DNA of 46,371 bases, taken from the NCBI GenBank assembly GCA_013287765.1, contig JABDDD010000011.1:423-46793 (forward strand), in the 5' to 3' direction. Of this stretch, positions 8,468 to 16,841 are shown piece by piece. The DNA is from Gammaproteobacteria bacterium. GTDB taxonomy: Bacteria > Pseudomonadota > Gammaproteobacteria > DSM-16500. The translations under genes and the position numbers were made by a program. The notes under the pieces are model-generated. The model did not search any database. It was given only the letters and a program-made list of their open reading frames with translations, and was not told the DNA's origin. The number at the start of each line of letters is the position of its first letter. Position 1 is the stretch's first letter.

Positions 8468-9880
8468 ATGAATGATGCTGAGCCAAACCCCACAATAGCT
8501 GAACAATCTTTTTCTACTCTGCCCTTACAAGATGCGCTATTGAATAACCTTGTTTCTTTAGATTATACGACAATGACCCCCGTCCAATTGCAAAGCTTGC
8601 CTATCTTATTAAAGGGGTATGATGTCATTGCTCAAGCCAAAACTGGTAGCGGGAAAACAATTGCGTTTGGTCTAGCATTATTGAACCGTTTAAAAGTAGA
8701 AAATTACATAGTACAAGCACTGGTATTATGTCCTACACGTGAACTAGCTGAACAAATTAGCCAGGCATTACGACAACTGGCTCGCCTAATACCTAATGTT
8801 AAAATACTTAATTTATCAGGTGGTCGATCCATCAGTCCTCAATTAGATTCCTTACGACATGGTGCTCATATTATTGTAGGCACACCTGGTCGTATAAAAA
8901 AACATTTAGATAAAGGCTCGCTTTCAATTAATAAATTACAAACTTTAATTTTAGATGAAGCAGATCGCATGTTGGATATGGGATTTTTTGAGGAAATTAA
9001 TAATATTTTAATGCGTTGCCCTAAGCCACGACAGACACTGTTATTTTCTGCAACTTATCCGGTGGAAATCAAAAAATTAGCCAGTGCATTTATGCAAAAT
9101 CCTACAAAAATCATGGTGAAAGAAACTCATACTGCATTAGATATTCAGCAAATTTTTTATGAGACTCTTCAACAGAAACATAAATTTTCATTATTAAAAA
9201 GTTTGTTATTACATTACAAACCCAGTTCGGCTCTTATTTTTTGTAATACAAAAGAACAAACCATTCAGTTAACCAAAAATCTTATAAACGAAGGTTTTAG
9301 CGCGACTGCATTAAATGGCGATATGGAGCAAAGTGAACGTGATATTGCTATTATTCTTTTTAAAAATCAAAGCTGCTCTATTTTAGTTGCAACCGATGTG
9401 GCTGCACGCGGTCTTGATATTAAAGAATTACCTGCCGTCATTAATTTTGAATTAGCATTTGAGCTTGATGTGCATATTCATCGAATTGGACGCACGGGAC
9501 GTGCGGGTCACAAAGGATTAGCACTAAGCCTAACAATGCCTGCAGATGCTGAACGACTTTGTCTGATTGAAGAAAATTTAATGCAGCCTATCACCTGGGG
9601 AAATAGCAGTGAGTTAAATCAAATTAATGATACTATTTTATCACCCTCAGTGGTAACACTCTGTCTTAGCGCAGGACGAAAAGATAAAATTCGCCCTGGA
9701 GATATACTAGGCGCACTCACTAAAGAGGCAGGTTTGGCTGCAAATACTATAGGAAAAATTGATATCACAGCACTTTATTCTTATGTGGCTGTGCATGATA
9801 GCCAAGCAGACATTGCTTTTCAGCATTTTAAAAATAAAACCTTAAAAGGACGTAAGGTAAATATAAAAAAAATAGGGTAA
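8468..9880 (+). CDS. dbpA: ATP-dependent RNA helicase DbpA
   Basis: DEAD-box helicase of 470 residues. Ordered motifs: Q motif region with TPVQ (37-40), AKTGSGKT (57-64), PTREL (89-93), TPGR, DEAD (163-166), SAT, then in the second RecA lobe ATDVAARGLD and HRIGRTGRAG (about 337-346). The C-terminal ~75 residues (VTLCLSAGRKDKIRPGDILG to KGRKVNIKKIG) form the DbpA-type RNA-binding domain, which in the family recognises hairpin 92 of 23S rRNA and directs the helicase to large-subunit assembly. Length matches the family. It is followed closely by a cold-shock protein gene, so the two may be induced together at low temperature. The start has only a weak upstream purine stretch. Confidence 0.95.
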   Translation: MNDAEPNPTIAEQSFSTLPLQDALLNNLVSLDYTTMTPVQLQSLPILLKGYDVIAQAKTGSGKTIAFGLALLNRLKVENYIVQALVLCPTRELAEQISQALRQLARLIPNVKILNLSGGRSISPQLDSLRHGAHIIVGTPGRIKKHLDKGSLSINKLQTLILDEADRMLDMGFFEEINNILMRCPKPRQTLLFSATYPVEIKKLASAFMQNPTKIMVKETHTALDIQQIFYETLQQKHKFSLLKSLLLHYKPSSALIFCNTKEQTIQLTKNLINEGFSATALNGDMEQSERDIAIILFKNQSCSILVATDVAARGLDIKELPAVINFELAFELDVHIHRIGRTGRAGHKGLALSLTMPADAERLCLIEENLMQPITWGNSSELNQINDTILSPSVVTLCLSAGRKDKIRPGDILGALTKEAGLAANTIGKIDITALYSYVAVHDSQADIAFQHFKNKTLKGRKVNIKKIG

Positions 9881-9918
9881 CATTATTTTAAATTATTCAC
9901 TATCAGGAAATGATCCCA

Positions 9919-10122
9919 ATGCAAGAAGGTACTGTTAAACGATTTAATAAAATTAAAGGCTATGGCTTTATCACGCCGGATGATAAAGATAATGAAATAT
10001 TTGTTCACTTTTCTCAAGTCACTATGGCTGGATATAAAGAACTAAAACAAGGCCAGCGGGTAAAGTATGCAATAGAAAAAAGTGAACGTGGAGAATTTGC
10101 AACTCAGGTCGTTATTCTTTAG
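9919..10122 (+). CDS. Cold-shock domain protein (CspA family)
   Basis: A 67-residue single OB-fold protein: MQEGTVKRFNKIKGYGFITP at the N-terminus contains RNP1 (KGYGFI), and EIFVHFSQV contains RNP2. The family binds single-stranded nucleic acid and melts mRNA structure. An in-frame ATG lies at 9910, but the AGGAA at 9905-9909 abuts it and sits nine bases before ATG 9919, so 9919 is chosen. The gene begins 38 bases after dbpA stops and precedes the peptidase gene by 19 bases, suggesting co-transcription. Family members often lack the aromatic residue seen in E. coli CspA RNP1 (KGFGFI); here it is Tyr. Confidence 0.92.
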   Translation: MQEGTVKRFNKIKGYGFITPDDKDNEIFVHFSQVTMAGYKELKQGQRVKYAIEKSERGEFATQVVIL

Positions 10123-10141
10123 ATTATGAAGGTTCTATCAA

Positions 10142-11188
10142 TTGAGTGAAATTAAGCAATTTCCTGAAGATATCATCGCTATAGCGGAAAAACATATTCG
10201 CGATATCCTCTTGCTAGCTATTTTATATTCTCCGCAGCAAAAGGCGCTCATTGTGTCGGATACACAGTCTCCACTAGCTATTATTCTGACGGAGGCTTAT
10301 CGTCGTTGTCTGCCACAAGCCATTTTCATCGACTTTGATGCAACCTCTTCTGCAGAAGTACTCGCAACTTTTAAGAAGCTTGAGCCTATGGAGCTTGTTG
10401 TACTGATTCAGTCAACTAGTTTTCGCCTGAAAGATTTTCGTATTCGTGTTGAACTCTTTGAACAGTCATTAAAAGTCATTGAACATCCTCACCTTGCGCG
10501 CATGGTAGGATTGCAAGAAATGTATTATATTGAATCGTTGGCGTACGACCCGGTCTATTTTCGCGGTGTTGGGCGCGCACTGAAAAATCTCATCGATCGC
10601 TCAAGTGCAGGGACAATTGTTGATAGTGGCGAAGGTGAACGCCTCGTTTTTGGCTCAGCCCTGGAGCCTGCAAAATTAAACATAGGCGATTATACGGGCA
10701 TGAAAAACATTGGCGGTCAATTTCCTATCGGCGAAGTATTTACAGAAGCACAAGACCTGACGTCCGTTAATGGCCGTGTTCGACTCTTTGCATTTGGTGA
10801 TACTTCTTTTTCTGTCAATAAAGTTGATATTCCTATCACTCTTATTGTGAGCCGCGGACGAGTGGTGGACGTCATTAATTCAATACCTGAATTTGATACG
10901 GTGCTTGCAAATATTCGTGCAGATGAAGGAGAAGTTTGGTTGCGAGAGCTCGGTTTTGGTATGAATCGTGCTTTTTCAAAAGATCGTATTGTCAGTGATA
11001 TTGGTACCTATGAACGCATGTGTGGTATCCATTTATCACTTGGCGCGAAACATGGTGTTTATAAAAAAACTAATTTTAAGCGCGGAAACACCTGGCATCA
11101 CGTGGATGTTTTTGTGGATACTGAAGCCGTCTACCTTGATAATGCGATTGTCTACAAAAACGGCGCTTGGGTAAACCCAATTTTATAA
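10142..11188 (+). CDS. M29-type aminopeptidase-like metalloprotein
   Basis: A 348-residue cytosolic protein starting at TTG, chosen because AAGG lies nine bases upstream and no ATG fits. The C-terminal half follows the M29 (aminopeptidase T/II) pattern of two-metal ligands: FPIGEVFTEAQ (Glu), GEVWLRELGFGMN (Glu), IHLSLGAKHG (His) and WHHVDVFVD (His and Asp). A Tyr is retained near GTYERMCG. The N-terminal half is alpha/beta with no motif I recognise and is less like standard M29 proteins, so substrate and even peptidase activity are uncertain. Base composition is visibly higher in GC than in the flanking genes (many CGC, CTC, GGC codons, for example 10540-10720), hinting at transfer or strong codon selection. 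It follows the cold-shock gene closely and may share its transcript. Confidence 0.7.
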   Translation: MSEIKQFPEDIIAIAEKHIRDILLLAILYSPQQKALIVSDTQSPLAIILTEAYRRCLPQAIFIDFDATSSAEVLATFKKLEPMELVVLIQSTSFRLKDFRIRVELFEQSLKVIEHPHLARMVGLQEMYYIESLAYDPVYFRGVGRALKNLIDRSSAGTIVDSGEGERLVFGSALEPAKLNIGDYTGMKNIGGQFPIGEVFTEAQDLTSVNGRVRLFAFGDTSFSVNKVDIPITLIVSRGRVVDVINSIPEFDTVLANIRADEGEVWLRELGFGMNRAFSKDRIVSDIGTYERMCGIHLSLGAKHGVYKKTNFKRGNTWHHVDVFVDTEAVYLDNAIVYKNGAWVNPIL

Positions 11189-11202
11189 TAAAATTGTGCT
11201 TT

Positions 11203-11233
11203 AAGTCATTCAATATAACTTACTTAATGACTT
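11203..11233 (+). terminator. Possible weak terminator after the M29-like gene
   Basis: AAGTCATT at 11203-11210 is complementary to AATGACTT at 11226-11233 and is followed by CTTCTTTTTT. The eight-pair stem is AT-rich with a 15-base loop and overlaps the last codons of the convergent gene. It could end plus-strand transcripts, but energy is probably modest. Confidence 0.35.
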
Positions 11234-11561
11234 CTTCTTTTTTGACACTGCATGATTTTTTACAGCAGCGACAAAAGCAATGGTTATAGATCCATGCAAA
11301 TATAGCACCTAGTATAAATCCTATGACTAATCCCCAAATTCCGCCAATTAATCCCCCAACGAAAGTGGGTGCATAGCCATGGTAAATATCAGCAATATTT
11401 TGAATAATAGAAACACCATAATAACCTGATAACCATCCTACCCATGCTAATACAATAAGGCACACAGCTTTAGTGACACCAAAAGCAACCCCTAAACAGC
11501 ATGGACGTAATTTAGAATAACTTGCACAACCACCGCATCCACAACCTTCTTTATTCATCAT
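11220..11561 (-). CDS. Small cysteine-rich membrane protein
   Basis: A 113-residue protein of unknown function. It begins with a Cys/Gly cluster (CGCGGC, residues 7-12, and CC at 21-22), has two hydrophobic membrane segments (about 30-55 and 64-92, the second Gly-rich: GGLIGGIWGLVIGFILGAIF), and ends in a second Cys cluster (CFCRCCKKSC) and a charged tail. The glycine-zipper-like second segment and the paired Cys clusters at both ends, probably on the same side of the membrane, could bind metal or form disulphides. AGGAGG eight bases upstream supports the start. Similar small Cys-rich two-helix proteins occur in Legionellales, but I cannot name a family. Confidence 0.75.
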   Translation of the reverse strand: MMNKEGCGCGGCASYSKLRPCCLGVAFGVTKAVCLIVLAWVGWLSGYYGVSIIQNIADIYHGYAPTFVGGLIGGIWGLVIGFILGAIFAWIYNHCFCRCCKKSCSVKKEEVIK

Positions 11562-11754
11562 GACGGCATCCTCCTAATTAATAAATAAAATTTTAGCCTA
11601 CACCTATATTATAATCCTGAAATAACTAAGCACGTTATTTAAATTTTTGTTTCTCTTTCAAAGGGTTATTTTTGTATAAGAAGAACTATTTGATAATACT
11701 CAAAGAATTAAAAATAAGAATAAAAATAATAAACAAAAGCATAATAAGAAAATG

Positions 11755-11795
11755 AAATCCTATAGAAAATATCCTTTTTTCTATAGGATTTTTTT
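11755..11795. terminator. Strong 15-bp hairpin terminator
   Basis: A perfect 15-pair inverted repeat (AAATCCTATAGAAAA at 11755-11769 with its complement at 11777-11791) around a seven-base loop. On the plus strand it runs into a T tract ending at 11795. On the minus strand it lies just downstream of the small N/Q-rich gene and is followed by TTTCATTTTC, so it can terminate that gene too. Stem and tail are seen directly; the termination role is inferred. Confidence 0.75.
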
Positions 11796-11798
11796 AAA

Positions 11799-11963
11799 TT
11801 ATCGTTGATTATTTTGATTATTTTGATTGTTTTGATTATTTTTTTGATTTTGATCAGTTCGACCTGGGTTTTGGTCTTTGCGTTGTGTGTCTTGACCTTG
11901 GCCAGGTGTTTGTCGACGTGGGTCTTGTTTATTTTTATCTTGTTGATTTCTATCCTGATTCAT
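11799..11963 (-). CDS. Small Asn/Gln-rich low-complexity protein (54 aa)
   Basis: A 54-residue hydrophilic protein beginning MNQDRNQQDKNKQDPRRQTP and ending with four NNQ units and Arg. Asn, Gln, Asp, Lys and Arg make up most of it, and there is no hydrophobic core, so it should be disordered. An excellent AGGAG seven bases upstream of the ATG and a strong hairpin immediately after the stop argue that it is a real gene and not chance. The NNQ tract is encoded by near-identical nine-base units (AATAATCAA), which can vary in number by slippage. Function unknown; possibilities include a stress-related or nucleic-acid-binding disordered peptide. It sits between the Cys-rich membrane protein and the Lon-like protease. 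Confidence 0.7.
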   Translation of the reverse strand: MNQDRNQQDKNKQDPRRQTPGQGQDTQRKDQNPGRTDQNQKNNQNNQNNQNNQR

Positions 11964-12124
11964 GGTTATACTCCTTAAAGTTGAAATAATATTGCTAAAT
12001 TTCCCTAAGAACCCTTAGTATGAATCAGTTTTTCGATATTCTATAGTAGGAACATTACTAAGTTAATTTGGGGTTAATCCCCATTCATTCGATAAATTAA
12101 GTTTAATTTTTAAAAAAATCTCTG

Positions 12125-12152
12125 AATAGAATATAATATATTATATTCTATT
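12125..12152. promoter_or_regulatory. Perfect 28-bp palindrome upstream of Lon-like gene
   Basis: Half-site AATAGAATATAATA followed immediately by its exact reverse complement, with no spacer; all 14 pairs match. It contains a TATAAT hexamer (12132-12137) that could be the -10 box of the downstream protease gene, whose start is about 30 bases away. The position and symmetry suit a dimeric repressor operator overlapping the promoter. The high AT content makes some symmetry expected by chance, but 14 consecutive pairs with two G-C pairs is notable. Confidence 0.5.
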
Positions 12153-12182
12153 GTAATCATTATAATGATTAAAAAGGATTTT

Positions 12183-14363
12183 ATGAAGAAGATAAATTTT
12201 TTAAATCATAAATTTATGCGGCGGAAATTAGATGCGAATAAACTTAATTTCAAAATGACCACAGAATTAAAATTACTAAATGAATTTATCGGACAAGAAC
12301 GTGCTCTACAAGCAATTAGTTTTGGCTTGGAAACTAAAAATCAAGGATTTAATTTATATGCCATGGGTCCGCCAGGCATTGGAAAGCGCTCTTTAATAAA
12401 AATAATCTTAAAAGAAAAATCCAAAAAAAAGAATGTGCCATTTGACTGGTGTTATATTCATAATTTTGAAGATCCAGAAAAGCCCATAGCATTACAATTG
12501 CCACCAGGATTGGGGGTACTTTTAAAAGAAGATATGCAAATACTGATTAATAATCTAAGTACCAGCATATTGTCTGTTTTTGAAAGTGATGAATACCGAA
12601 ATCGCCTGAAAAATATCTTAGAAGATTTTAATAATCGTAAAAATGAAGTGAAAGATAACACTCATACAGATTTTAAAATTATTCAATTATATAAAAAAAG
12701 ACATATTAACGAGAAAAAATTGCAATTGCGAATGACGGCAAATGTTGTCAAACCAATTATAAAAAAATTAAAAGATAAATATGAAAAATATAAACAAGTG
12801 ATTAAATTTTTAAGAGCAATTGAGCGTGATATTATTATTAACGTTGGTGATTTTATTAAATACGATGAGTCAACTAATATTATTTCTTTCTTGATCGAAA
12901 ATACGCATCTTATAAAATATCAAGTGAATGTTTTAGTTGATCATAGCAAAAAAAAGCAGGGAGCACCTATTATTATTGAAGAAAATCCCAGCTATTCAAA
13001 TTTGGTTTGCCGAGTTGAATATTCTTCGCAATTGGGAACCACTTCGACTAATTTTACTTTAATTAAACCAGGCTCATTACATTTAGCTAATGGCGGCTAT
13101 TTGATAATAGAAGCAAGAAAATTAAAAAAAGAAAAAATTGCTTGGGAAGCCTTGAAACGCGCATTATATACTAAAAAAATAACTATCGAACCTATTGAGC
13201 ATACATCAGATACTTTTAATCCTATTTCTGTTAATCCTATGCCCATTCCTTTGAATGTGAAAGTGGTCTTATTAGGTACTCGAAGAACCTATTATTCGCT
13301 ATCAGAGCATGATCCAGATTTTAATGAATTATTTAAAGTCACAGTCGATTTTGACGAACATATTACCCGCAGCAAAAAAAATATTAATTTATATGCAAGG
13401 TTAATTGGTACCATTGCGCATAAAGAAAATTTAAAACCACTCAATGCAGAAGCCGTTGCAGAAATAATTGATTATAGCAGTCGATTAGCGCATGATAATC
13501 AAAAATTATCAGCCCACATCCGTAGTATTTATGATTTGGTCATTGAATCAAATTATTTTGCTAATAAAGCTACGCGAAAAATAATCCAAGTCAAAGATGT
13601 CAAGGGCGCTATAAAAGCACAAACCTATCGACTCGATCGAGTTAGAGAGCTTTATTATGAAGAAATTGAACGACACTTTGTTCATATTAATACACATGGA
13701 AAAACAATCGGGCAAATTAATTGTTTATCTGTTTTAAAAATTGGAAGATTTTCATTTGGTAATCCGCTACGAGTAACGGCAACTGCCCGCTTGGGAAAAA
13801 CTAAAATGGTCGATATTCAACGGGAAATTGATATGGCAGGACCTATTCATTCTAAAGCAGGACTGACAATTATTAATTTTTTAGGTAATCGATATGGGAA
13901 AAATAATTTATTTTCATTACATGCAAGTATTTCATTTGAGCAAGTTTATGGTGCAGTTGAAGGAGATAGTGCATCTGTTGGCGAAGTATGTGCACTTTTA
14001 TCCGTCTTGGCTGAGATGCCCATTAATCAATGTTTAGCAGTAACAGGCTCTTTAGATCAATATGGAAATGTCCAAACAGTCGGTGCAGTCAATGAAAAAA
14101 TTGAAGGATTTTTTGATATTTGTCTTCTAAGAGGTTTAAATGGCAAACAAGGGGTTATCATTCCTGCTATTAATATTAATAATCTTATGCTAAAAGAAGA
14201 AGTGGTAAAAGCGGCTAAAGCTAATCAATTTTTTATTTATCCAATTAAAACAATTGATGATGCCATTCAGCTTTTAATGATAAATGATCAAAATAATAAA
14301 ATTAAAGACTTTAATGAAAAAATTGAAAAAAAATTACTTAGCTTTTCTAAAAAATGTAGCTAA
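12183..14363 (+). CDS. Lon-like ATP-dependent protease (AAA_32/YcbZ type)
   Basis: A 726-residue AAA+ protease related to E. coli YcbZ (LonH) rather than to LonA. Walker A is GPPGIGKR (62-69). A long helical insertion follows (about 130-240). The second ATPase part is the family-typical block NGGYLIIEARKL, EALKRALYTKKITIEP, KVVLLGTRRTYYSL and DPDFNELFKV, where the last Arg/Lys-containing segment matches the family. The C-terminal Lon protease domain carries GDSAS with nucleophile Ser596 and VNEKIEG with Lys639; their spacing of 43 equals that in E. coli Lon. ATG 12183 is preferred over in-frame ATG 12165, because AAGGA precedes only the former. It degrades cytosolic substrates not identifiable here. 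The upstream 28-bp palindrome suggests dedicated regulation. Confidence 0.9.
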   Translation: MKKINFLNHKFMRRKLDANKLNFKMTTELKLLNEFIGQERALQAISFGLETKNQGFNLYAMGPPGIGKRSLIKIILKEKSKKKNVPFDWCYIHNFEDPEKPIALQLPPGLGVLLKEDMQILINNLSTSILSVFESDEYRNRLKNILEDFNNRKNEVKDNTHTDFKIIQLYKKRHINEKKLQLRMTANVVKPIIKKLKDKYEKYKQVIKFLRAIERDIIINVGDFIKYDESTNIISFLIENTHLIKYQVNVLVDHSKKKQGAPIIIEENPSYSNLVCRVEYSSQLGTTSTNFTLIKPGSLHLANGGYLIIEARKLKKEKIAWEALKRALYTKKITIEPIEHTSDTFNPISVNPMPIPLNVKVVLLGTRRTYYSLSEHDPDFNELFKVTVDFDEHITRSKKNINLYARLIGTIAHKENLKPLNAEAVAEIIDYSSRLAHDNQKLSAHIRSIYDLVIESNYFANKATRKIIQVKDVKGAIKAQTYRLDRVRELYYEEIERHFVHINTHGKTIGQINCLSVLKIGRFSFGNPLRVTATARLGKTKMVDIQREIDMAGPIHSKAGLTIINFLGNRYGKNNLFSLHASISFEQVYGAVEGDSASVGEVCALLSVLAEMPINQCLAVTGSLDQYGNVQTVGAVNEKIEGFFDICLLRGLNGKQGVIIPAININNLMLKEEVVKAAKANQFFIYPIKTIDDAIQLLMINDQNNKIKDFNEKIEKKLLSFSKKCS

Positions 14364-14494
14364 CCTTCTTTTGTCAGATATTTTTCCTAGCATTAAAATA
14401 TATAATAAATTCATTGTTCTCAAAGCAATTTGTGGTTATGCTATCAATGGCACCAGGGATTTTAATTAACTCACACACTCAAAAGGAATGACTT

Positions 14495-14683
14495 ATGTCT
14501 TTAATTTATGTTGTTATTGTTTTAGTCGTCGTCGGTTTTTTACTATGGTTAATTAATACTTATGTTCCTATGGCTAAACCTATCAAAACTATATTAAATG
14601 TAGTTGTGGTCATTGCTGTTATCATTTGGTTATTATCTGTATTTGGTATTATCAGCGGTATAGGCCCTATACGATTAAAATAA
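14495..14683 (+). CDS. Small Thivi_2564-type membrane protein
   Basis: A 62-residue protein with two hydrophobic helices (about 2-22 and 33-54) joined by TYVPMAKPIKT. The NTYVPM..PIK..LN pattern is the signature of the Thivi_2564 family of small bacterial membrane proteins, whose function is unknown. AAGGA is placed about seven bases upstream of the ATG. It lies 131 bases after the protease gene and 58 bases before the host-attachment-family gene, all on the same strand, so it may belong to the same unit. Confidence 0.85.
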   Translation: MSLIYVVIVLVVVGFLLWLINTYVPMAKPIKTILNVVVVIAVIIWLLSVFGIISGIGPIRLK

Positions 14684-14741
14684 TTAAAAATAATTAATTG
14701 ATTGTATTTTGCTTATATTTTAAAATTTAGGGAGACGCTCT

Positions 14742-15173
14742 ATGACCTGGGTTGTTGCTGCCAATTCAAATACATGCTGTATTTATCTTTTTAACAATAA
14801 ACCACTTACTTTAAATTTAATCAAAGAAATAAGTCACCAAGAATTTAGACTTAAAAAAAGTGAGTATCTAACCTCTGACAAACCAGGTCGATATCAAACC
14901 GATGGCACTACAGGTGGTGCTTATTCACCGCATACTGATCCCAAAGATGTTGAAATTGACAATTTTTCTCGAGAGATTGCCTTGGTGCTTAACCAAGGAA
15001 GAAATTCTGATGAATATGATAAACTCATTATTATTATGCCGCCTGAAATAATCGGTGCTTTCTTTCAACACATTAATCCTCATGTAAAAAATTTAATTAA
15101 AAAAGAAATACAAAAAAACTTAATGCATTTGTCTCAACATGAATTATTAGATTATTTGCATAAAGAATTATGA
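14742..15173 (+). CDS. Host attachment family protein
   Basis: A 143-residue cytosolic protein starting MTWVVAANSNTCCIYLFNN, the usual beginning of the host-attachment family (PF10116, named after AtsE of Agrobacterium). The centre has the family pattern of DGTTGGAYSPHTDPKDVE followed by FSREIA, and YDKLIIIMPPEIIGAF, then a C-terminal helix with HLSQHELLDYL. The fold resembles an ancestral release-factor/Pelota-like domain. Despite the name, direct evidence for host binding is limited, and proteins of this family are widespread. GGGAGA lies six bases upstream. The stop codon overlaps the convergent hydrolase gene by six bases. Confidence 0.88.
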   Translation: MTWVVAANSNTCCIYLFNNKPLTLNLIKEISHQEFRLKKSEYLTSDKPGRYQTDGTTGGAYSPHTDPKDVEIDNFSREIALVLNQGRNSDEYDKLIIIMPPEIIGAFFQHINPHVKNLIKKEIQKNLMHLSQHELLDYLHKEL

Positions 15174-16430
15174 TGCTTGCAAAAAATGAGTAAGCTTATC
15201 AAGCATTAATAGATAAAAAGGATTAAAAGTCAGTCGTTGGATAACGGCTATTTTAACATTTTCACTCGTCACTTCTCCAAATTTTGTCTGCACCCCTGAT
15301 TTACATTGCTTCCAGACGGGCGATTTTTCTTGATAATATAAACAATCTTTATATTCCCCATTTTTACCATAAATTGGATCACTCATTTGTACAGTGAGAG
15401 ATAAATGTGACATGCTTAAGATATTTTGTGTGGGTAAATAACTTAAAAATAAAGCAGTGCGAGCGTCATATAAATAGTTATTTGGTTTTTTTTCAGAAAA
15501 AAGTAGTAATTGACTTTTAGAATTGTGATTCGAATTAAAAAAATCAATCGTTTTTGCGGAGTTGATCGTCTCATCTTCAAGACTTTGCATAATAAAAACA
15601 GGCAAAGTAAGCTTTTGATGGCGGAGTTGATCTTTCACTTGTTCCATTAATTTAAATGTTTGATAAACAGGATTAATAGGCACAGATTCATATCTAACGG
15701 GCGCTTGATCACTTTCAAGTTGCCACCAACGTAACCGAGGAATCCATTGACTTAACCAATATAACGGCGAAATTAAAGGTGTGAGTTGAGTTTTCATCTC
15801 CAAAGCAGGTGCTAAAAGTATCAGCCCTTTTATGTCAAACTTTGCTGAAAAAGCTTGGTTAATCGCCAATAATCCGCCTATTGAATGTCCTCCAAGATAA
15901 ACATGATTAACTTTTTTAGATAATTCTATAGTTGCAAAGTTAACTATATTTATCCAGTCTTGGAAATTGACCTGCAATAAGTCACCGACAACTGTGCCAT
16001 GCCCTGGTAATAAAGGAACATACACTACAAAACAGTGACGCTGAAAGAATTGACCTAATTGCGCCATTCCATACGGTGAATCGAATAACCCATGAATTAA
16101 TACAATACCATTGTCATATTGATTGGATTTGTTTTTTGGGCATAACTGAGGATCGGGCAATAATTCTTTGGGTGAATTATTAAAAATATCTGCATCGTTC
16201 AAATGGTAATGTGCTTTTTCATGAGCTTTTCTAACCATCAAATCTGTTTGATGAATATAATCATCAAATGATGAATAGTTTTGTGCAACAAAATGGGTAT
16301 TTAATCCAGTGGGATGAAACCGGGTTATGTCTTTAGTGGGATTATATAAAAAACCCCATATATAAATCGAAACAATAAAAATAATTGCCAACCCTAAACA
16401 TCCATTTCGATACGACATCAGCATTTCCAT
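15168..16430 (-). CDS. Membrane-anchored alpha/beta hydrolase
   Basis: A 420-residue protein with an uncleaved-looking N-terminal membrane helix (about 10-27) and an alpha/beta-hydrolase domain. Visible are the oxyanion region VLIHGLFDSPYGM, LLPGHGT, the nucleophile elbow GGHSIGG, an acid candidate in MQSLEDETIN and a His candidate in LSMSHLSL. The order resembles lysophospholipase or carboxylesterase proteins facing the periplasm. Length exceeds a minimal hydrolase because of an N-terminal extension and an insertion after the acid. ATG 16418 (residue 5) has GGAA six bases upstream and may be the true start. The natural ester substrate is unknown. Confidence 0.8.
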   Translation of the reverse strand: MEMLMSYRNGCLGLAIIFIVSIYIWGFLYNPTKDITRFHPTGLNTHFVAQNYSSFDDYIHQTDLMVRKAHEKAHYHLNDADIFNNSPKELLPDPQLCPKNKSNQYDNGIVLIHGLFDSPYGMAQLGQFFQRHCFVVYVPLLPGHGTVVGDLLQVNFQDWINIVNFATIELSKKVNHVYLGGHSIGGLLAINQAFSAKFDIKGLILLAPALEMKTQLTPLISPLYWLSQWIPRLRWWQLESDQAPVRYESVPINPVYQTFKLMEQVKDQLRHQKLTLPVFIMQSLEDETINSAKTIDFFNSNHNSKSQLLLFSEKKPNNYLYDARTALFLSYLPTQNILSMSHLSLTVQMSDPIYGKNGEYKDCLYYQEKSPVWKQCKSGVQTKFGEVTSENVKIAVIQRLTFNPFYLLMLDKLTHFLQAS

Positions 16431-16629
16431 CTATTTTGAAAAACATTTTTTATATTAAACAACTTTATTAACTTTGTGAAGCTGCTTTAAACTATGTTAA
16501 AAACTTAGAATAACGAACAAAAGAGATGAATTTTCGATTTTATTTCAAAATTTGCTTAAAATATTTTGCTAAATCAATTTTTTCTGGCACAATGCTTTTT
16601 TAAATTTATAATTAACGGAGTTTCATTTC

Positions 16630-16833
16630 ATGAAAAAAACAGCGTCACTGAAATTATCAGCTAAAATTAAAGAAACCGCAAACAAACTGAAGCTGATGAG
16701 AGACCAATTAAAAGAAATCAAATTAAAAGAAAAATCGGCCAAGCCCATGAAAGTTTCTCTCAAAAAGAATAGTAAAAAAGCTCCAACAACAAAAATGAAA
16801 GCGCGTAAGACGCGTCTTGCTAAAGCTAAATAG
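16630..16833 (+). CDS. Lysine-rich small basic protein, possibly nucleoid-associated
   Basis: A 67-residue protein in which 22 residues are Lys, with few aromatic residues. The N-terminal half is amphipathic-helical (KLSAKIKETANKLKLMRDQL) and the C-terminal third is a basic Ala/Pro/Thr tail (KKAPTTKMKARKTRLAKAK) like histone H1-type tails of bacteria. GGAG lies about ten bases before the ATG. Such proteins often bind DNA or RNA, and Coxiella and Chlamydia use lysine-rich histone-like proteins, but this one is not obviously homologous to them. The GIY-YIG gene begins only eight bases after its stop, so the two are likely co-transcribed. Confidence 0.65.
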   Translation: MKKTASLKLSAKIKETANKLKLMRDQLKEIKLKEKSAKPMKVSLKKNSKKAPTTKMKARKTRLAKAK

Positions 16834-16841
16834 TAATATTT

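Noticed and set aside
14284-14469. 61-residue frame overlapping the end of the Lon-like gene
   Set aside because: Mostly within the protease gene in another frame, with no Shine-Dalgarno and no recognisable feature.
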